A stretch of 64,000 bases of DNA from Amycolatopsis alba DSM 44262 (GCF_000384215.1 NZ_KB913032.1:7091605-7155604), one strand, 5' to 3'. Counted from the first letter of the stretch, positions 41,906-50,874 are shown. Numbers and translations: made by a program. The notes: generated by a model from the letters alone, not told the origin.

Positions 41906-44794
41906 GTGGGAATCCGTTCGTCGCGGGTGATCGGCCGTGACGCCGAACTGACCGAGCTTTCCGGAGCTCTCGATCGCGCCATCGCCGGCCGCGGCGGCGC
42001 GATCTTTCTCGTGGGTGAAGGCGGCATCGGCAAGTCCCGGCTCGCCATCGAAGCCGCTTCGCGAGCGGTCACCGCGGACATCCCGGTCCTGCAGGGCAGG
42101 GCCGGTTCGATCGGCCCGCTCGTCCCGTTCCGGCCACTGACCCAGGCATTGTGGTCACACTTCCGTGGCGGTGGCCCGCCCGAGGCGGCCGAACTCGACC
42201 CGTTCGTCCCCGTCCTCGCCCAGCTCGTCCCCGACTGGAGCCAAGGCGACCGGCCTCGGGAATCCGGTTCCCTGCTCGTGCTCGCCGAAGCGGTGTTCCG
42301 GCTGCTGGCCGTCACGAGCCGCGGACGCGGCGCGCTGCTGGTCCTCGACGACCTCCAAGACGCCGACGCCGAGACGCTGTTCATCCTCGAATACCTCGTC
42401 GACAACCTGGCGGCGGCGCAGACCCTGTTCGTCGGCACCCTTCGCAACGAGCCCTCGGACGCCCTCCGCCTGGCGACCACCGGTGCCCAGCGGATGAGCT
42501 GCACCGTCCTCGAACTCGACAGGCTCGGTCTCGCCGACACCCGCGCCCTCGCCGCGGCCTGTCTGGAGACCGAGCCGGGACGCCTGCCCGCACCGGCGGC
42601 GGAACTGTTGTGGCGCAACAGCGCCGGGCTGCCGTTCATCGTCGAGGAGCTCCTCCACGGCATGGTGAACGACGGTCTGCTGGTGGAGGGCAGGGACGGC
42701 TGGCGCGTCATCGGAGAGCTTCGCGCCCGTGTACCCGCCGCGCTGATCACCAGTATCGGCGTCCGGATGGAGCAACTCGGCGAGCAGGCGGGCGAACTGC
42801 TGTCGGTCGCCGCGATCATCGGACGGCGCTTCCCGCTGCCGGTGGTGCAGAGGGTCACCGGGACGAACGACCGGACCTTGCACAACCACCTCAGCGCCGC
42901 GGTCTCGGCGAACCTGGTGACCACCGACGAGACGACACCCGGCTGGTACGCCTTCCGCCATCCGCTGACCGCCGAAGCGCTGCTCGCGCGTCAGTCACCG
43001 GCGCGGAAGGCGGCGCTCGCCCGGCAGGCCGCCGACGCCGTCGAGAAGCTGTACCCAGGGCTGCCCGGTGATCTGTGCGCCCTCGCCGCTTCGCTCCGCC
43101 TGACCGCGCTGGACGAGCGGGCGGCGGGCCACCTTTTCGCCGAAACCGGTCGCCGCGCGCTCGACGCCGGTGCCGCGGACTCCGCGGTCACGATGCTCAC
43201 CAAGGCCGTCGACCTGCTCGCCGGGGCCGACGCGGGTGACCGGGCCGAAGTGCTGGAGACGCTGCTGTACGCGCTCGGGCAGACCGGCCAGTTCGACCGC
43301 GCCGTCGAGCTTTCCGACGGATTCGGCGAGATCGGGACGCTGGAACGGGCCGCGAAACTGCACACCCAGCTGGCCTGGGCCGCCTACATCGCCGGACGGC
43401 ACGACGAATGCCTCGGCCAGATCGAACGGGCCCGCGCTCCCCTCGGCTCGGCGATCTCACCTGCCCAGCAAGCGGCGCTCGACGCCGTCGAGGCGAATCT
43501 CTGGCTTGACGTCCCCGGCCGGACCGGCACCGCGGAACGGCTCGCGCGGCAGGCGTGGAAGGTGGCCGAGGAGACCCGGCAGCCGTTCGTCGTCTGCCAG
43601 GCGCTCCAGGTGCTCGGCATGCTCGCGCTGCCGAGGGATCTCACCGAGTCCGAGCACTACATGCAGCTCGCGCGGCGGACCGCCGAGGACAACCACCTGC
43701 ACCACCTCCGCACCCAGGCGCTGGTCCGGCTCGGCGGGCATCGCGTGCTGATGAACGGCGACGAGCAGACCCTGCTGCTCGCCCGCGACGACGCCCAGCG
43801 GACCGGGTCGATCACGCTGCACTGCGCGGTCGATTCCGTGCGCACCATGCACGCGATCCTGCGCTGCGAGTTCGACACCGCGCACGCGCTGCTGGAGGAG
43901 AACCTCGCCGTGCTCGGCAGGCTCCGGTTGACCGCGTTGCTGCAGTACGCGCATATGACCAGGGCGATGTCGGCCGGGCACCGGGCGGACCGTCCGGCGA
44001 TGGAACAGGCACTCGCGGACTTCCGGGAAAGCGGCGGTGAGAACGCGCAGGAGATGGTGCTGAGCATCGGGCTGGCGCAGGTCTTTTGTTCACTGCTCGA
44101 AGAGGACTTCGAGCGGGCGCGCCGCGAGCTCGACCAGGTGACCGAGCTCGAGGACCGGCGACCGAGCCGATTCCACCTCGCCGGCCAGCACGGACTGAGG
44201 ACGCTCGTCGACACGCTCGGCGGTGCCGACTGCCCCGAGGCCGGTTCCGCCATGAGCGAGATGCGATGGAACCGGCAGTTCGTCGAGTTCGCGCACGCCG
44301 TCGAGCACGGCAGGCGAGGCGAGGCGGTGGAAGCCGGGCAAGCCGTGACAGCCGCGCTGGAGACGTCGGCGCCTTATCCGCTGGCCCGCTATCTCGGGCT
44401 CCGGCTGATCGCCGAACCGGCCGCCGCCGACGGCTGGGGCGATCCGGCGGGTTGGCTCAAGGAAGCCGAAGAGTACTTCCACGGCAGGGGCATCCAGGCT
44501 GTCGCGGCCGCTTGCCGGAGCCTGCTCCGCAAGCTCGGCGCGCCCGTCCGCCAGCGCCGCGCCGGGGTCGACCGCGTCCCCGGCGACCTGCGCGCGGCAG
44601 GCGTCACCGTGCGCGAGTACGAGGTGCTGGTGCTGCTCGCCGAGCGAATGGGCAACAAAGACATCGGGGCCCGGCTGCACATCTCCCCCAGGACGGTCGA
44701 GAAGCACGTCGCGAGCTTGCTCGCCAAGACCGGCCTCGCCGACCGCTCGGCCCTCGCCGAACGAGCGGCCGGACCGCGACCTGGCATGCTGTGA
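41906..44794 (+). CDS. LAL-type LuxR family regulator with AAA ATPase domain
   Basis: A 962-residue large ATP-binding LuxR regulator. It starts 'MGIRSSRVIGRDAELTELSGALDRA'. Walker A is 'GEGGIGKSR' near residues 37-45 and Walker B 'ALLVLDDLQDADAETLF' near 147. A TPR-like helical middle section follows, then the C-terminal LuxR HTH 'GVTVREYEVLVLLAERMGNKDIGARLHISPRTVEKHVASLLAKTG'. GTG 41906 lies eight bases after a TATAGT -10 box (41893-41898), so the mRNA is probably leaderless. LAL proteins often activate secondary-metabolite loci; the position just after the lanM unit suggests it controls that unit. Confidence 0.92.
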   Translation: MGIRSSRVIGRDAELTELSGALDRAIAGRGGAIFLVGEGGIGKSRLAIEAASRAVTADIPVLQGRAGSIGPLVPFRPLTQALWSHFRGGGPPEAAELDPFVPVLAQLVPDWSQGDRPRESGSLLVLAEAVFRLLAVTSRGRGALLVLDDLQDADAETLFILEYLVDNLAAAQTLFVGTLRNEPSDALRLATTGAQRMSCTVLELDRLGLADTRALAAACLETEPGRLPAPAAELLWRNSAGLPFIVEELLHGMVNDGLLVEGRDGWRVIGELRARVPAALITSIGVRMEQLGEQAGELLSVAAIIGRRFPLPVVQRVTGTNDRTLHNHLSAAVSANLVTTDETTPGWYAFRHPLTAEALLARQSPARKAALARQAADAVEKLYPGLPGDLCALAASLRLTALDERAAGHLFAETGRRALDAGAADSAVTMLTKAVDLLAGADAGDRAEVLETLLYALGQTGQFDRAVELSDGFGEIGTLERAAKLHTQLAWAAYIAGRHDECLGQIERARAPLGSAISPAQQAALDAVEANLWLDVPGRTGTAERLARQAWKVAEETRQPFVVCQALQVLGMLALPRDLTESEHYMQLARRTAEDNHLHHLRTQALVRLGGHRVLMNGDEQTLLLARDDAQRTGSITLHCAVDSVRTMHAILRCEFDTAHALLEENLAVLGRLRLTALLQYAHMTRAMSAGHRADRPAMEQALADFRESGGENAQEMVLSIGLAQVFCSLLEEDFERARRELDQVTELEDRRPSRFHLAGQHGLRTLVDTLGGADCPEAGSAMSEMRWNRQFVEFAHAVEHGRRGEAVEAGQAVTAALETSAPYPLARYLGLRLIAEPAAADGWGDPAGWLKEAEEYFHGRGIQAVAAACRSLLRKLGAPVRQRRAGVDRVPGDLRAAGVTVREYEVLVLLAERMGNKDIGARLHISPRTVEKHVASLLAKTGLADRSALAERAAGPRPGML

Positions 44795-44797
44795 TCC

Positions 44798-45037
44798 ATG
44801 AACGACCTCACCGTGTACGGCGCCGTCTGGTGCCCCGACGTCAAACGCAGCCGTGCCTTGCTGGACGCGAAGGGCGTCGAGTACGACTACGTCGATGTCG
44901 AAGCGGACACCGGCGCTGAAGAGATCGTGCGAGCGCTGCAGAACGGTGAGCGGCGGATCCCGACCATCGTCTGGCCGGACGGCACCCACCTGGTCGAACC
45001 GAGCGACGACGAGCTCACCGCGCATCTGAACCGATGA
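44798..45037 (+). CDS. Glutaredoxin-like (mycoredoxin-type) protein, monothiol
   Basis: A 79-residue thioredoxin-fold protein, 'LTVYGAVWCPDVKRSRALLDAKGVEYDYVDV', with the cis-Pro segment 'RRIPTIVWPDG'. The active site reads C12-P-D-V, so only the first cysteine of the usual CxxC remains; it could act by a monothiol mechanism. It starts three bases after the LuxR stop and overlaps the next gene as ATGA, so it lies in the same transcription unit. No other cysteine is present in the protein. Confidence 0.88.
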   Translation: MNDLTVYGAVWCPDVKRSRALLDAKGVEYDYVDVEADTGAEEIVRALQNGERRIPTIVWPDGTHLVEPSDDELTAHLNR

Positions 45038-45264
45038 CCCTCCCGGACGTCCCGGTCGGCACGAGGGTCGTCGTGCGGTACCGGATCGAGGGCGGGTTCA
45101 CCGACGCGCTCGGCTACCTGCGCTCCCGTGACGACGCGGAATGCACGGTGGAGACCAAACGCGGTCTCGCCACGATCCGGCTGGCAGACATCGTCCTGGC
45201 GAAGACCGTCCCACCACCACCGGCCCCACGCGGGTCCCGTAAGGACACGTTCGGAAGTCCGTGA
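45034..45264 (+). CDS. Small SH3-like domain protein (resembles N-terminus of Rv0428c-type GNAT proteins)
   Basis: A 76-residue protein, 'DVPVGTRVVVRYRIEGGFTDALGYLRSRDDAECTVETKRGLATIRLADIVLAKTVPPPP'. This resembles the short N-terminal beta-barrel domain that precedes the acetyltransferase domain in Rv0428c-like GNAT proteins. Here it is free-standing: the frame stops shortly after the Pro-rich linker, just inside the start of a 28-bp hairpin at 45255. It may be a true stand-alone domain or the remnant of a truncated acetyltransferase gene. ATG 45034 overlaps the glutaredoxin stop. Confidence 0.65.
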   Translation: MTLPDVPVGTRVVVRYRIEGGFTDALGYLRSRDDAECTVETKRGLATIRLADIVLAKTVPPPPAPRGSRKDTFGSP

Positions 45265-45313
45265 AGGCCTCCTTGAGGGACTCTGAGTCCCTCAAGGAGG
45301 CCTTCACGGACTT
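45255..45313. terminator. Perfect 28-bp stem hairpin
   Basis: The left arm (45255-45282, beginning AAGTCCGTGAAGGCC) and right arm (45286-45313) are perfectly complementary around a 3-base loop. It sits between the convergent SH3-like and aldehyde dehydrogenase genes and includes the SH3-like gene's last codons. A half-copy of the same sequence ends the DUF397 gene at 15817-15850. Confidence 0.85.
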
Positions 45314-45339
45314 GCCACCCGGCACGACACGTTGCCGCT

Positions 45340-46659
45340 CTAAGTGGCCTTACCGCTGGCAAGGGGTTTGTCCAGCACTGCCTTCACGTGGCTGAAGTTG
45401 TCGATCGAGTAGCGGCCGTGATAGCGGCCCATGCCGCTCTCCCCCACCCCGCCGAACGGCAGCTCGGGCGCCGCGAGGTGGATGATCGCCGCCCCGAACA
45501 CCAGCCCGCCGGACGACGTCTCCGTCTCGATCCTGCGTTTCGTTTCGTCCGATTCGGTGAAGGCGTACAACGCCAGCGGCTTGTCGCGTTCGTTGACGAA
45601 GGCCAGCGCGGCGTCGACGTCCGGGACCTCGATGATCGGCAGGATCGGGCCGAAGATCTCGTCCCGCATCACCGGCGCGTCCGGGGAGACGTCGGTGAGC
45701 ACGGTGGGCGCGATGTACTTCTCGTCGCGGTCGGCCTTGCCGCCGACGACCGCGGTCCCGTCGTCCAGCAGCGCGGCGAGCCGGTCATGGTGCCGGGTCG
45801 AGATGATCCGGCCGTAGGAGTCGCTGGTGGCCGGGTCCGCGCCGAACATCGCTTCGACGGTCTCGGCCAGGTGCTCGGCCAGCTTCGGGCCGGTGTCGCC
45901 GATCGCGAGGACGTAGTCGGGCGCGACGCAGGTCTGACCCGCGTTGGCGAACTTGCCGTAGGCGAGCCGCTGCGCGGTCACGGCGAGATCCGCGCCGGGC
46001 TCGACGATCGCCGGGCTCTTCCCGCCCAGTTCGAGCGTGACCGGTGTGAGATGCTTCGCCGCCGCGGCCATGACGATCCGGCCGACGGTCCCGTTCCCGG
46101 TGTAGAAGATCGTGTCGAACTTCTGCTCCAGCAGCGCCGTCGTCTCCGGGATCGCCCCCTCGACGACGCGGACGCCTTCGACGTAGGCCGGCAGATGCTC
46201 GGCGATCGCGGCCGAGGTGTTCGGGGACAGTTCGCTCGGCTTCACGACCGCGCAGTTGCCCGCCGCCAGCGCCCCGACCAGCGGCGCGAGCACCAGCTGC
46301 AGCGGGTAGTTCCACGGCCCGATGATCAGCGCGACCCCGAGCGGCTCCCGCACGACACGCCCGGCGCCAGGCCGCAGGGGCTGTGGGATATCGGCGGGCT
46401 CCGGGGTCAGCCAAGAGTCGAGGTTCTCCAGCGTGTGGTCGATCTCGTTGCGCACGAGCGCGATCTCCGCGCGTTTGGCCTCGACTGCGTTCTTGCGCAG
46501 GTCGGCGTAGAGCGCCTTGATGAAGACGTCCGCCTGCTCGGTAAGGAGCGCACGCAGGCCCGCGAGCTGCTTCCGCCGCCAGGTCACCGGCTTCGTGACG
46601 CCGGAGCGGAACAGTTCGCGCAGGTCACCGACGATCGCGGAGGCATCACTGCTGATCAT
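45340..46659 (-). CDS. Aldehyde dehydrogenase family protein
   Basis: A 439-residue NAD(P)-dependent aldehyde dehydrogenase of the short, class 3-like type. The motif 'VTLELGGKSPAIVEPGADL' holds the catalytic Glu; the nucleophile is Cys244 in 'FANAGQTCVAPDYVL'; 'IIGPWNYPLQLVLAPLVGALAAGNCAVVKPSELSPNTS' forms the cofactor site. The C-terminal 'PFGGVGESGMGRYHGRYSIDNFSHVKAVL' is typical of fatty-aldehyde dehydrogenases. The GTATA palindrome at 46707 lies 48 bases upstream, and a perfect 23-bp hairpin further upstream isolates the gene from the beta-helix gene. Confidence 0.94.
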   Translation of the reverse strand: MISSDASAIVGDLRELFRSGVTKPVTWRRKQLAGLRALLTEQADVFIKALYADLRKNAVEAKRAEIALVRNEIDHTLENLDSWLTPEPADIPQPLRPGAGRVVREPLGVALIIGPWNYPLQLVLAPLVGALAAGNCAVVKPSELSPNTSAAIAEHLPAYVEGVRVVEGAIPETTALLEQKFDTIFYTGNGTVGRIVMAAAAKHLTPVTLELGGKSPAIVEPGADLAVTAQRLAYGKFANAGQTCVAPDYVLAIGDTGPKLAEHLAETVEAMFGADPATSDSYGRIISTRHHDRLAALLDDGTAVVGGKADRDEKYIAPTVLTDVSPDAPVMRDEIFGPILPIIEVPDVDAALAFVNERDKPLALYAFTESDETKRRIETETSSGGLVFGAAIIHLAAPELPFGGVGESGMGRYHGRYSIDNFSHVKAVLDKPLASGKAT

Positions 46660-46706
46660 GGAGCCGAGCCTAACCGCGCGACGCGCCGGGCGCCCGACGC
46701 GTCGCA

Positions 46707-46722
46707 GTATAGGTCGTTATAC
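46707..46722. promoter_or_regulatory. GTATAggtcgtTATAC palindrome, copy 3
   Basis: Identical 16-mer to 23415-23430, located 48 bases upstream of the aldehyde dehydrogenase start. Of the three copies it is the best placed to act as an operator. Confidence 0.45.
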
Positions 46723-46728
46723 AGATAG

Positions 46729-46775
46729 CTGAAGGGCGCTTTCCCCGCATGTCATGCGGGGAAAGCGCCCTTCAG
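46729..46775. terminator. Perfect 23-bp hairpin after the secreted beta-helix gene
   Basis: The arm 46729-46751 (CTGAAGGGCGCTTTCC...) is exactly inverted at 46753-46775 with a single-base centre. It lies 11 bases beyond the stop of the leftward beta-helix gene. Confidence 0.85.
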
Positions 46776-46785
46776 CCCCTCGGTG

Positions 46786-49119
46786 CTACGGGTAGCTCAC
46801 CAGGTTGCTCGGCGTCGTTCCCGGTGGCGTCACCGCTCCCGCGTCGTTGATCACGTGGGTGATGGTCCCCTTGTAGTTCAGCGAGACCGTCACCAGGTTG
46901 TGGAACCGGACGCCGGAGCGGTTCGGTACCTCGAACGCGTGATACAGGTTCACCGCCGGGTTGTCGTTGAAGAAGCAGTAGCTGCCAAGGCCCCACGCCT
47001 CGTGCGTGGTCACGTTGTCCCCCACCTTGTAGGCTGCGTACCCGTTGAGCCCGTTGGGACTCTTCCAGCCCGCCTGGTCCGGGACGTCGTAGGGGATCTC
47101 GTTCTGGAAGAAGATCGTCCTGCCGTTCTGGCCGTTCCAGATCACCTGGTACTTCTGGTAGTGCTCGACGAACAGGCCGGTCGCCAGCACGTTGTCCCCG
47201 TTGACGACGACGCCGGTGTCGCCGGTGTTGGCCGTCCACCCGTAGGTGCCCGCGTTGCCGTGGTCGGCCCGCCAGGCCCAGATGTGATCGATGATCGTGT
47301 CCCGGCTGTTGACGATCAGGCTGTTGGTCGCCTTCCCCGCGATCTGGCCGCCGATCCGGAAGAACACGTCCTGCAGCGTCGTCGGGTTGGCCGAGTGGTT
47401 CGCCGCCGAGCCGGCCGGGCCGACCGTGAGCAGCGACTGCGAGTTGGTCGTTCCGGCGTCGAACAGCAGGCCCTTGAGCCGGACCCCGTCCACGTCGGCG
47501 ACCTTCATCGCGTCGACACCGTTGTCCGGCACCAGCGTCGGGTACCCGACGCCGAGGACGACCGTGTTGGCCTTGGTCACGTTCAGCGTCTGGTTGAGGT
47601 GGTAGACGCCTGGAGTGAAGAACAGGTTGCAGCCCTGGGAAAGGGCGTTGTTGATCGACGACGCCGTGTCCCCCGCCTTGACGACGTAGAACTGGCTCAT
47701 CGGCAGCGAACTGCCCGGCGTGCCACCGTTGGCCCAGCTCGGCCCGGAAGCGTTGGTGCGCAAGGAAGGCAGGAACACGCGGTACTTACCGGAGCCGTCC
47801 AGGTAGAGGTACGGGACGTCACGGGACACCGGAGTGGTGCCGAGTGTCGTCTCGGGCGGGTTCGGGAACGTGTTCGCCGGGGCGCCGTTCGTCCCGGAGA
47901 ACACCATGTTCCAGACGCCGCCCTCCCAGCTGCCGTAGCTGCTGTCGCGGGTGTACCACTGCTGCTGCGAGATCGACGCGGTCTTGCCCGAGACCTTGCT
48001 GTCGGCGGTGTACCCGCCGCTGGCGAAGCCGTAGCTGGCCGGGAAGAGGTTCAATCCCCCGCGGATGTCCATCCGGCGGAACGGCGCGGCCTGCGCGACG
48101 GCCCAGCGGGTCGCGCCGCTGCTCGGCACGACGGCCAGGTTCTCCGTCGAGCGCCAGAAGTTCTGCAGCGCCACGCCCTTGTCCGACTCGTTGAACGCGT
48201 CGACGGTCACGTCGCCGTTGATCACGACGTCCCCTGGGTTCTGCCCGAGACCCGCGACAGAGGTGTAGTAGCCGACGTCGTCGTGGATGCCGTTGTACAC
48301 ACCGGGCTTGAACAGGTGCGCGTACCGGCGTTCGGTGAACTGCGCGGTCAGGGTGTCCTTCTGCGCGTTGAAGTCCGCGTCGAGCTTGGCCTGGATCGAC
48401 GACGCCGACATACCGGGGTCGAAGATCCGCACGTTGGGACCGAAGTCCGGCACCTCGGCCTGGGCGGGGCAGGTCGCCTGCGTCGATCCGATCGTGTAGC
48501 TCGCCGACGCCACGGCGGAGTTCGCCGAGCCCGATTTGAGCGCGATCGCGGAAATCGTCGAAGACGCGGAGACCGTGATCGGCCCGGTGTACACGGTGGA
48601 CGACGCGGTCGGCGTGGATCCGTCCACTGTGTACCGGATGGTCGCGCCCGCGGTCGCGGACGAAAGTGTCACCGAACGGGCACTGGGATAACTGCCGCCC
48701 GGCGGGTCGAACGTCGGTGAGGCGACCGTGGTTCCGCTGCCGCCGTGGGTGTAGCCGAAGTGCGGGGTGTCGTACTGCGGCCCGTTCTTCTCGTAGGTGA
48801 ACCAGTAGTCGAGCACCGTGCCGGCGGCGAGCGAACCGACGGTGTGCCGCCACGTTCCCCCGCTGTCGGTCATGCGGACGTTCTGCTGGCCCACCCCAGG
48901 GACGCCGGTGTAGTGGATGTCGACGTACCGCGCGGTCGTCGCCGGGGTGAAGGAGAACTGCGCCTGGGTCGCGTTCAAGGACGCGGCGCTCTGGCTGTAG
49001 TCCGCGGCAGCGGCGGTCGCGCCGCCGAGACCGGCGGCGATCAGGAGCGCGGAAAGGCCGAGGGCGAGCGCGCCCCGGACCCCTTTCCGCCGTTTGGGCT
49101 GCACAAAGATCCGGTCCAC
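46786..49119 (-). CDS. Secreted beta-helix protein with chitobiase C-terminal-like domain
   Basis: A 777-residue exported protein. From GTG 49119 (GGAGGT eight bases upstream) a Sec signal follows: basic 'PKRRKGVRG', then 'ALALGLSALLIAAGLGGATAAAA'. Next come a carbohydrate-binding-like beta domain, a CHB_HEX_C-type domain ('FDPPGGSYPSARSVTLSSATAGATIRYTVDGSTPTASS') and a large parallel beta-helix C-terminal half ('DTIIDHIWAWRADHGNAG', 'NVLATGLFVEHYQKYQVIWNGQNGRTIFFQNEIPY'). It resembles actinomycete GH55-like or 'coagulation factor 5/8' annotated glucan-active proteins. The substrate is probably a polysaccharide; no catalytic residues can be assigned. Confidence 0.85.
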   Translation of the reverse strand: MDRIFVQPKRRKGVRGALALGLSALLIAAGLGGATAAAADYSQSAASLNATQAQFSFTPATTARYVDIHYTGVPGVGQQNVRMTDSGGTWRHTVGSLAAGTVLDYWFTYEKNGPQYDTPHFGYTHGGSGTTVASPTFDPPGGSYPSARSVTLSSATAGATIRYTVDGSTPTASSTVYTGPITVSASSTISAIALKSGSANSAVASASYTIGSTQATCPAQAEVPDFGPNVRIFDPGMSASSIQAKLDADFNAQKDTLTAQFTERRYAHLFKPGVYNGIHDDVGYYTSVAGLGQNPGDVVINGDVTVDAFNESDKGVALQNFWRSTENLAVVPSSGATRWAVAQAAPFRRMDIRGGLNLFPASYGFASGGYTADSKVSGKTASISQQQWYTRDSSYGSWEGGVWNMVFSGTNGAPANTFPNPPETTLGTTPVSRDVPYLYLDGSGKYRVFLPSLRTNASGPSWANGGTPGSSLPMSQFYVVKAGDTASSINNALSQGCNLFFTPGVYHLNQTLNVTKANTVVLGVGYPTLVPDNGVDAMKVADVDGVRLKGLLFDAGTTNSQSLLTVGPAGSAANHSANPTTLQDVFFRIGGQIAGKATNSLIVNSRDTIIDHIWAWRADHGNAGTYGWTANTGDTGVVVNGDNVLATGLFVEHYQKYQVIWNGQNGRTIFFQNEIPYDVPDQAGWKSPNGLNGYAAYKVGDNVTTHEAWGLGSYCFFNDNPAVNLYHAFEVPNRSGVRFHNLVTVSLNYKGTITHVINDAGAVTPPGTTPSNLVSYP

Positions 49120-49308
49120 GTCGTGACACCTCCGGCGTTGGAAATCCACGGGCGAAGCAATTCGTTGCGCGCCACAACAAAGTAACGGTCCGTGAGATAT
49201 GTCCAGATCACGCTTCGGTAACAGTGATGGTCCAAACCACTTGATGCCCCGGACAGCCCACGATGACACGGCCGTTCGGCGTCATCGAATGGTGCGATCG
49301 GGCGCTGG

Positions 49309-49764
49309 TCAGCAGTCGGGGACGACGTACAGCGTCGAAGCTTCCCCACCGTGCATGGCGCTCAGGCTGGTCCGGCAGGCCAGGAGCACCTCGCGATTCG
49401 CGGCCGTGTCCGGCGGGACGCCACAGCCGTCGCACGAGAGCTCGACCGAACCAGGAAAGGTCTCGTCGACCTCGACGTCGACCGTGCGATCGCAGCGACG
49501 GCACCACCGGTGCCCGGTGACGATCAGGACGTGCATCGGATCGGAGACACACTGATGCACCCAGCAACGGTGGACGTAACAGGTCGTCCGGACGTGCGCG
49601 CTCAGCCCGTGTTCCTCGGCGACGTCTTCCGCGGCGAGGATCGCGGCCAGCCGCCGGTCGGCGATTTCGGCGTAGAGGTCCCGGCGCCGGGCCGGGGGTG
49701 CCGCGTCCGCTTCCGCGAGCAGTCTGAGATGAGCCCTTGAGGGTGGCGAAGTACGAAGCACCAT
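49309..49764 (-). CDS. Hypothetical zinc-ribbon-like protein
   Basis: A 151-residue ORF. The N-terminal half is helical and charged. The C-terminal half has paired cysteines, 'HRWCRRCDRTVDVEVDE' and 'LSCDGCG', spaced like a zinc ribbon, plus Cys/His in 'TTCYVHRCWVHQC'. I do not recognise the family. The unusual Cys and His content in this GC-rich background supports a real gene. It is divergent from the M15-like peptidase, with about 170 bases between. Confidence 0.6.
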   Translation of the reverse strand: MVLRTSPPSRAHLRLLAEADAAPPARRRDLYAEIADRRLAAILAAEDVAEEHGLSAHVRTTCYVHRCWVHQCVSDPMHVLIVTGHRWCRRCDRTVDVEVDETFPGSVELSCDGCGVPPDTAANREVLLACRTSLSAMHGGEASTLYVVPDC

Positions 49765-49932
49765 GTGGGTCTCAACCTTTCGGCGTCCACCGGAAGTCTT
49801 ATCAGGTCACTTCCGATTTCGCCGGAGCGACACCCGACCGGGCGACAACGACCGTCCCGTTTGTACGGCCCTTGTACTCGCGCTGCTCATGCTGGCCGGA
49901 CATCGGGTCGAAGTTCGTTCAGGAGGCAGGAA

Positions 49933-50763
49933 TTGTTGACCAAGGTAGCCGTCGTCGCGACAGCGACCGCGCTCTCCTTCGGCGTGGCCGCACCGGCCAG
50001 TGCCGAAGTGGCCGCGGCCGCGTTGCCCGCGGCCAGTATGGAAGCGGTGCTCAAAGCCGCGCAGATCGACCCGCGCCGGGCCGACAGCGCCTTGACTCCG
50101 GGCGCCAAGGACAGTGTCCTGCTGGTGGAGCAGGCCCTGTCCGCCAAGGGATTGCTCGACCAGCAGTACGTCGACGGCCATTTCGGCACGTCGACGATCA
50201 CCGCGTATTCGAGCTACCAGAAGTCGCTGGGCTACACCGGGATCGACGCTTCCGGACTGCCGGGCAAGACGTCGCTCGAGAAGCTGGGCGAGGGCCGGTA
50301 CACCGTGACCGCGACGGTCGCGGCGGGTAGCCGTCTCACCTACCACGGCGAGACGATGAACACCCGCACCAAGGCGATGCTGGTGAAGGCGGAAGGCCTG
50401 CTCGGCAGGCAGCTCACCATCACGCAGGGCTCGTACAACCCCGGCGGCGTCGGCGCTTCGGCCGGGACGCACGACGGCGGCGGCGCGCTCGACATCGGCG
50501 TCGAAGGCATGTCCTCGGCCACGCGGACCGACGTCGCGCGGAAGCTGCGTCAGGTGGGCTTCGCGGCTTGGGTCCGGACCCCGGCCCAGGGCTTCGCCTA
50601 CCACATCCACGCCATCGCACTGTCCGATCCGGACCTGTCGTCCGGCGCGCAGCACCAGGCCGGTGACTACTACCTCGGGTACAACGGCCTCGCCGGCCGC
50701 GGCTCCGACGACGGTCCCGCCGTCTCGCCGAAGCTCACGTGGGAGGAGTACCAGCGAGGCTGA
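49933..50763 (+). CDS. Secreted M15-like peptidase with peptidoglycan-binding region
   Basis: A 276-residue exported protein. AGGAGG at 49921-49926 points to a TTG start at 49933 or 49936. The signal peptide is 'TKVAVVATATALSFGVAAPASAEV'. A peptidoglycan-binding-like helical region ('KDSVLLVEQALSAKGLLDQQYVDGHFGTSTITAYSSYQKSLGYTG') is followed by an M15-like domain with zinc motif 'GTHDGGGALDIGV' and the distal 'YHIHAIAL'. It probably cleaves cell-wall peptides outside the membrane. A terminator hairpin follows. Confidence 0.85.
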   Translation: MLTKVAVVATATALSFGVAAPASAEVAAAALPAASMEAVLKAAQIDPRRADSALTPGAKDSVLLVEQALSAKGLLDQQYVDGHFGTSTITAYSSYQKSLGYTGIDASGLPGKTSLEKLGEGRYTVTATVAAGSRLTYHGETMNTRTKAMLVKAEGLLGRQLTITQGSYNPGGVGASAGTHDGGGALDIGVEGMSSATRTDVARKLRQVGFAAWVRTPAQGFAYHIHAIALSDPDLSSGAQHQAGDYYLGYNGLAGRGSDDGPAVSPKLTWEEYQRG

Positions 50764-50775
50764 CCCCTCCGCTCA

Positions 50776-50806
50776 AAGGCCACCTTCGCGACGCGAAGGT
50801 GGCCTT
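50776..50806. terminator. Terminator hairpin after the M15-like gene
   Basis: AAGGCCACCTTCG (50776-50788) pairs with CGAAGGTGGCCTT (50794-50806) around a 5-base loop, 13 bases after the stop codon. Confidence 0.82.
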
Positions 50807-50874
50807 CGGGCTGTCCGGGAACCCCACGGGTAGGCTTCGGCGCGACGGCAAAACGAGCGGGAAGGGAACATCGC

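Noticed and set aside
46783..48720. Long rightward frame opposite the secreted beta-helix gene
   Set aside because: It mirrors the beta-helix codons and has no start signals or domain.
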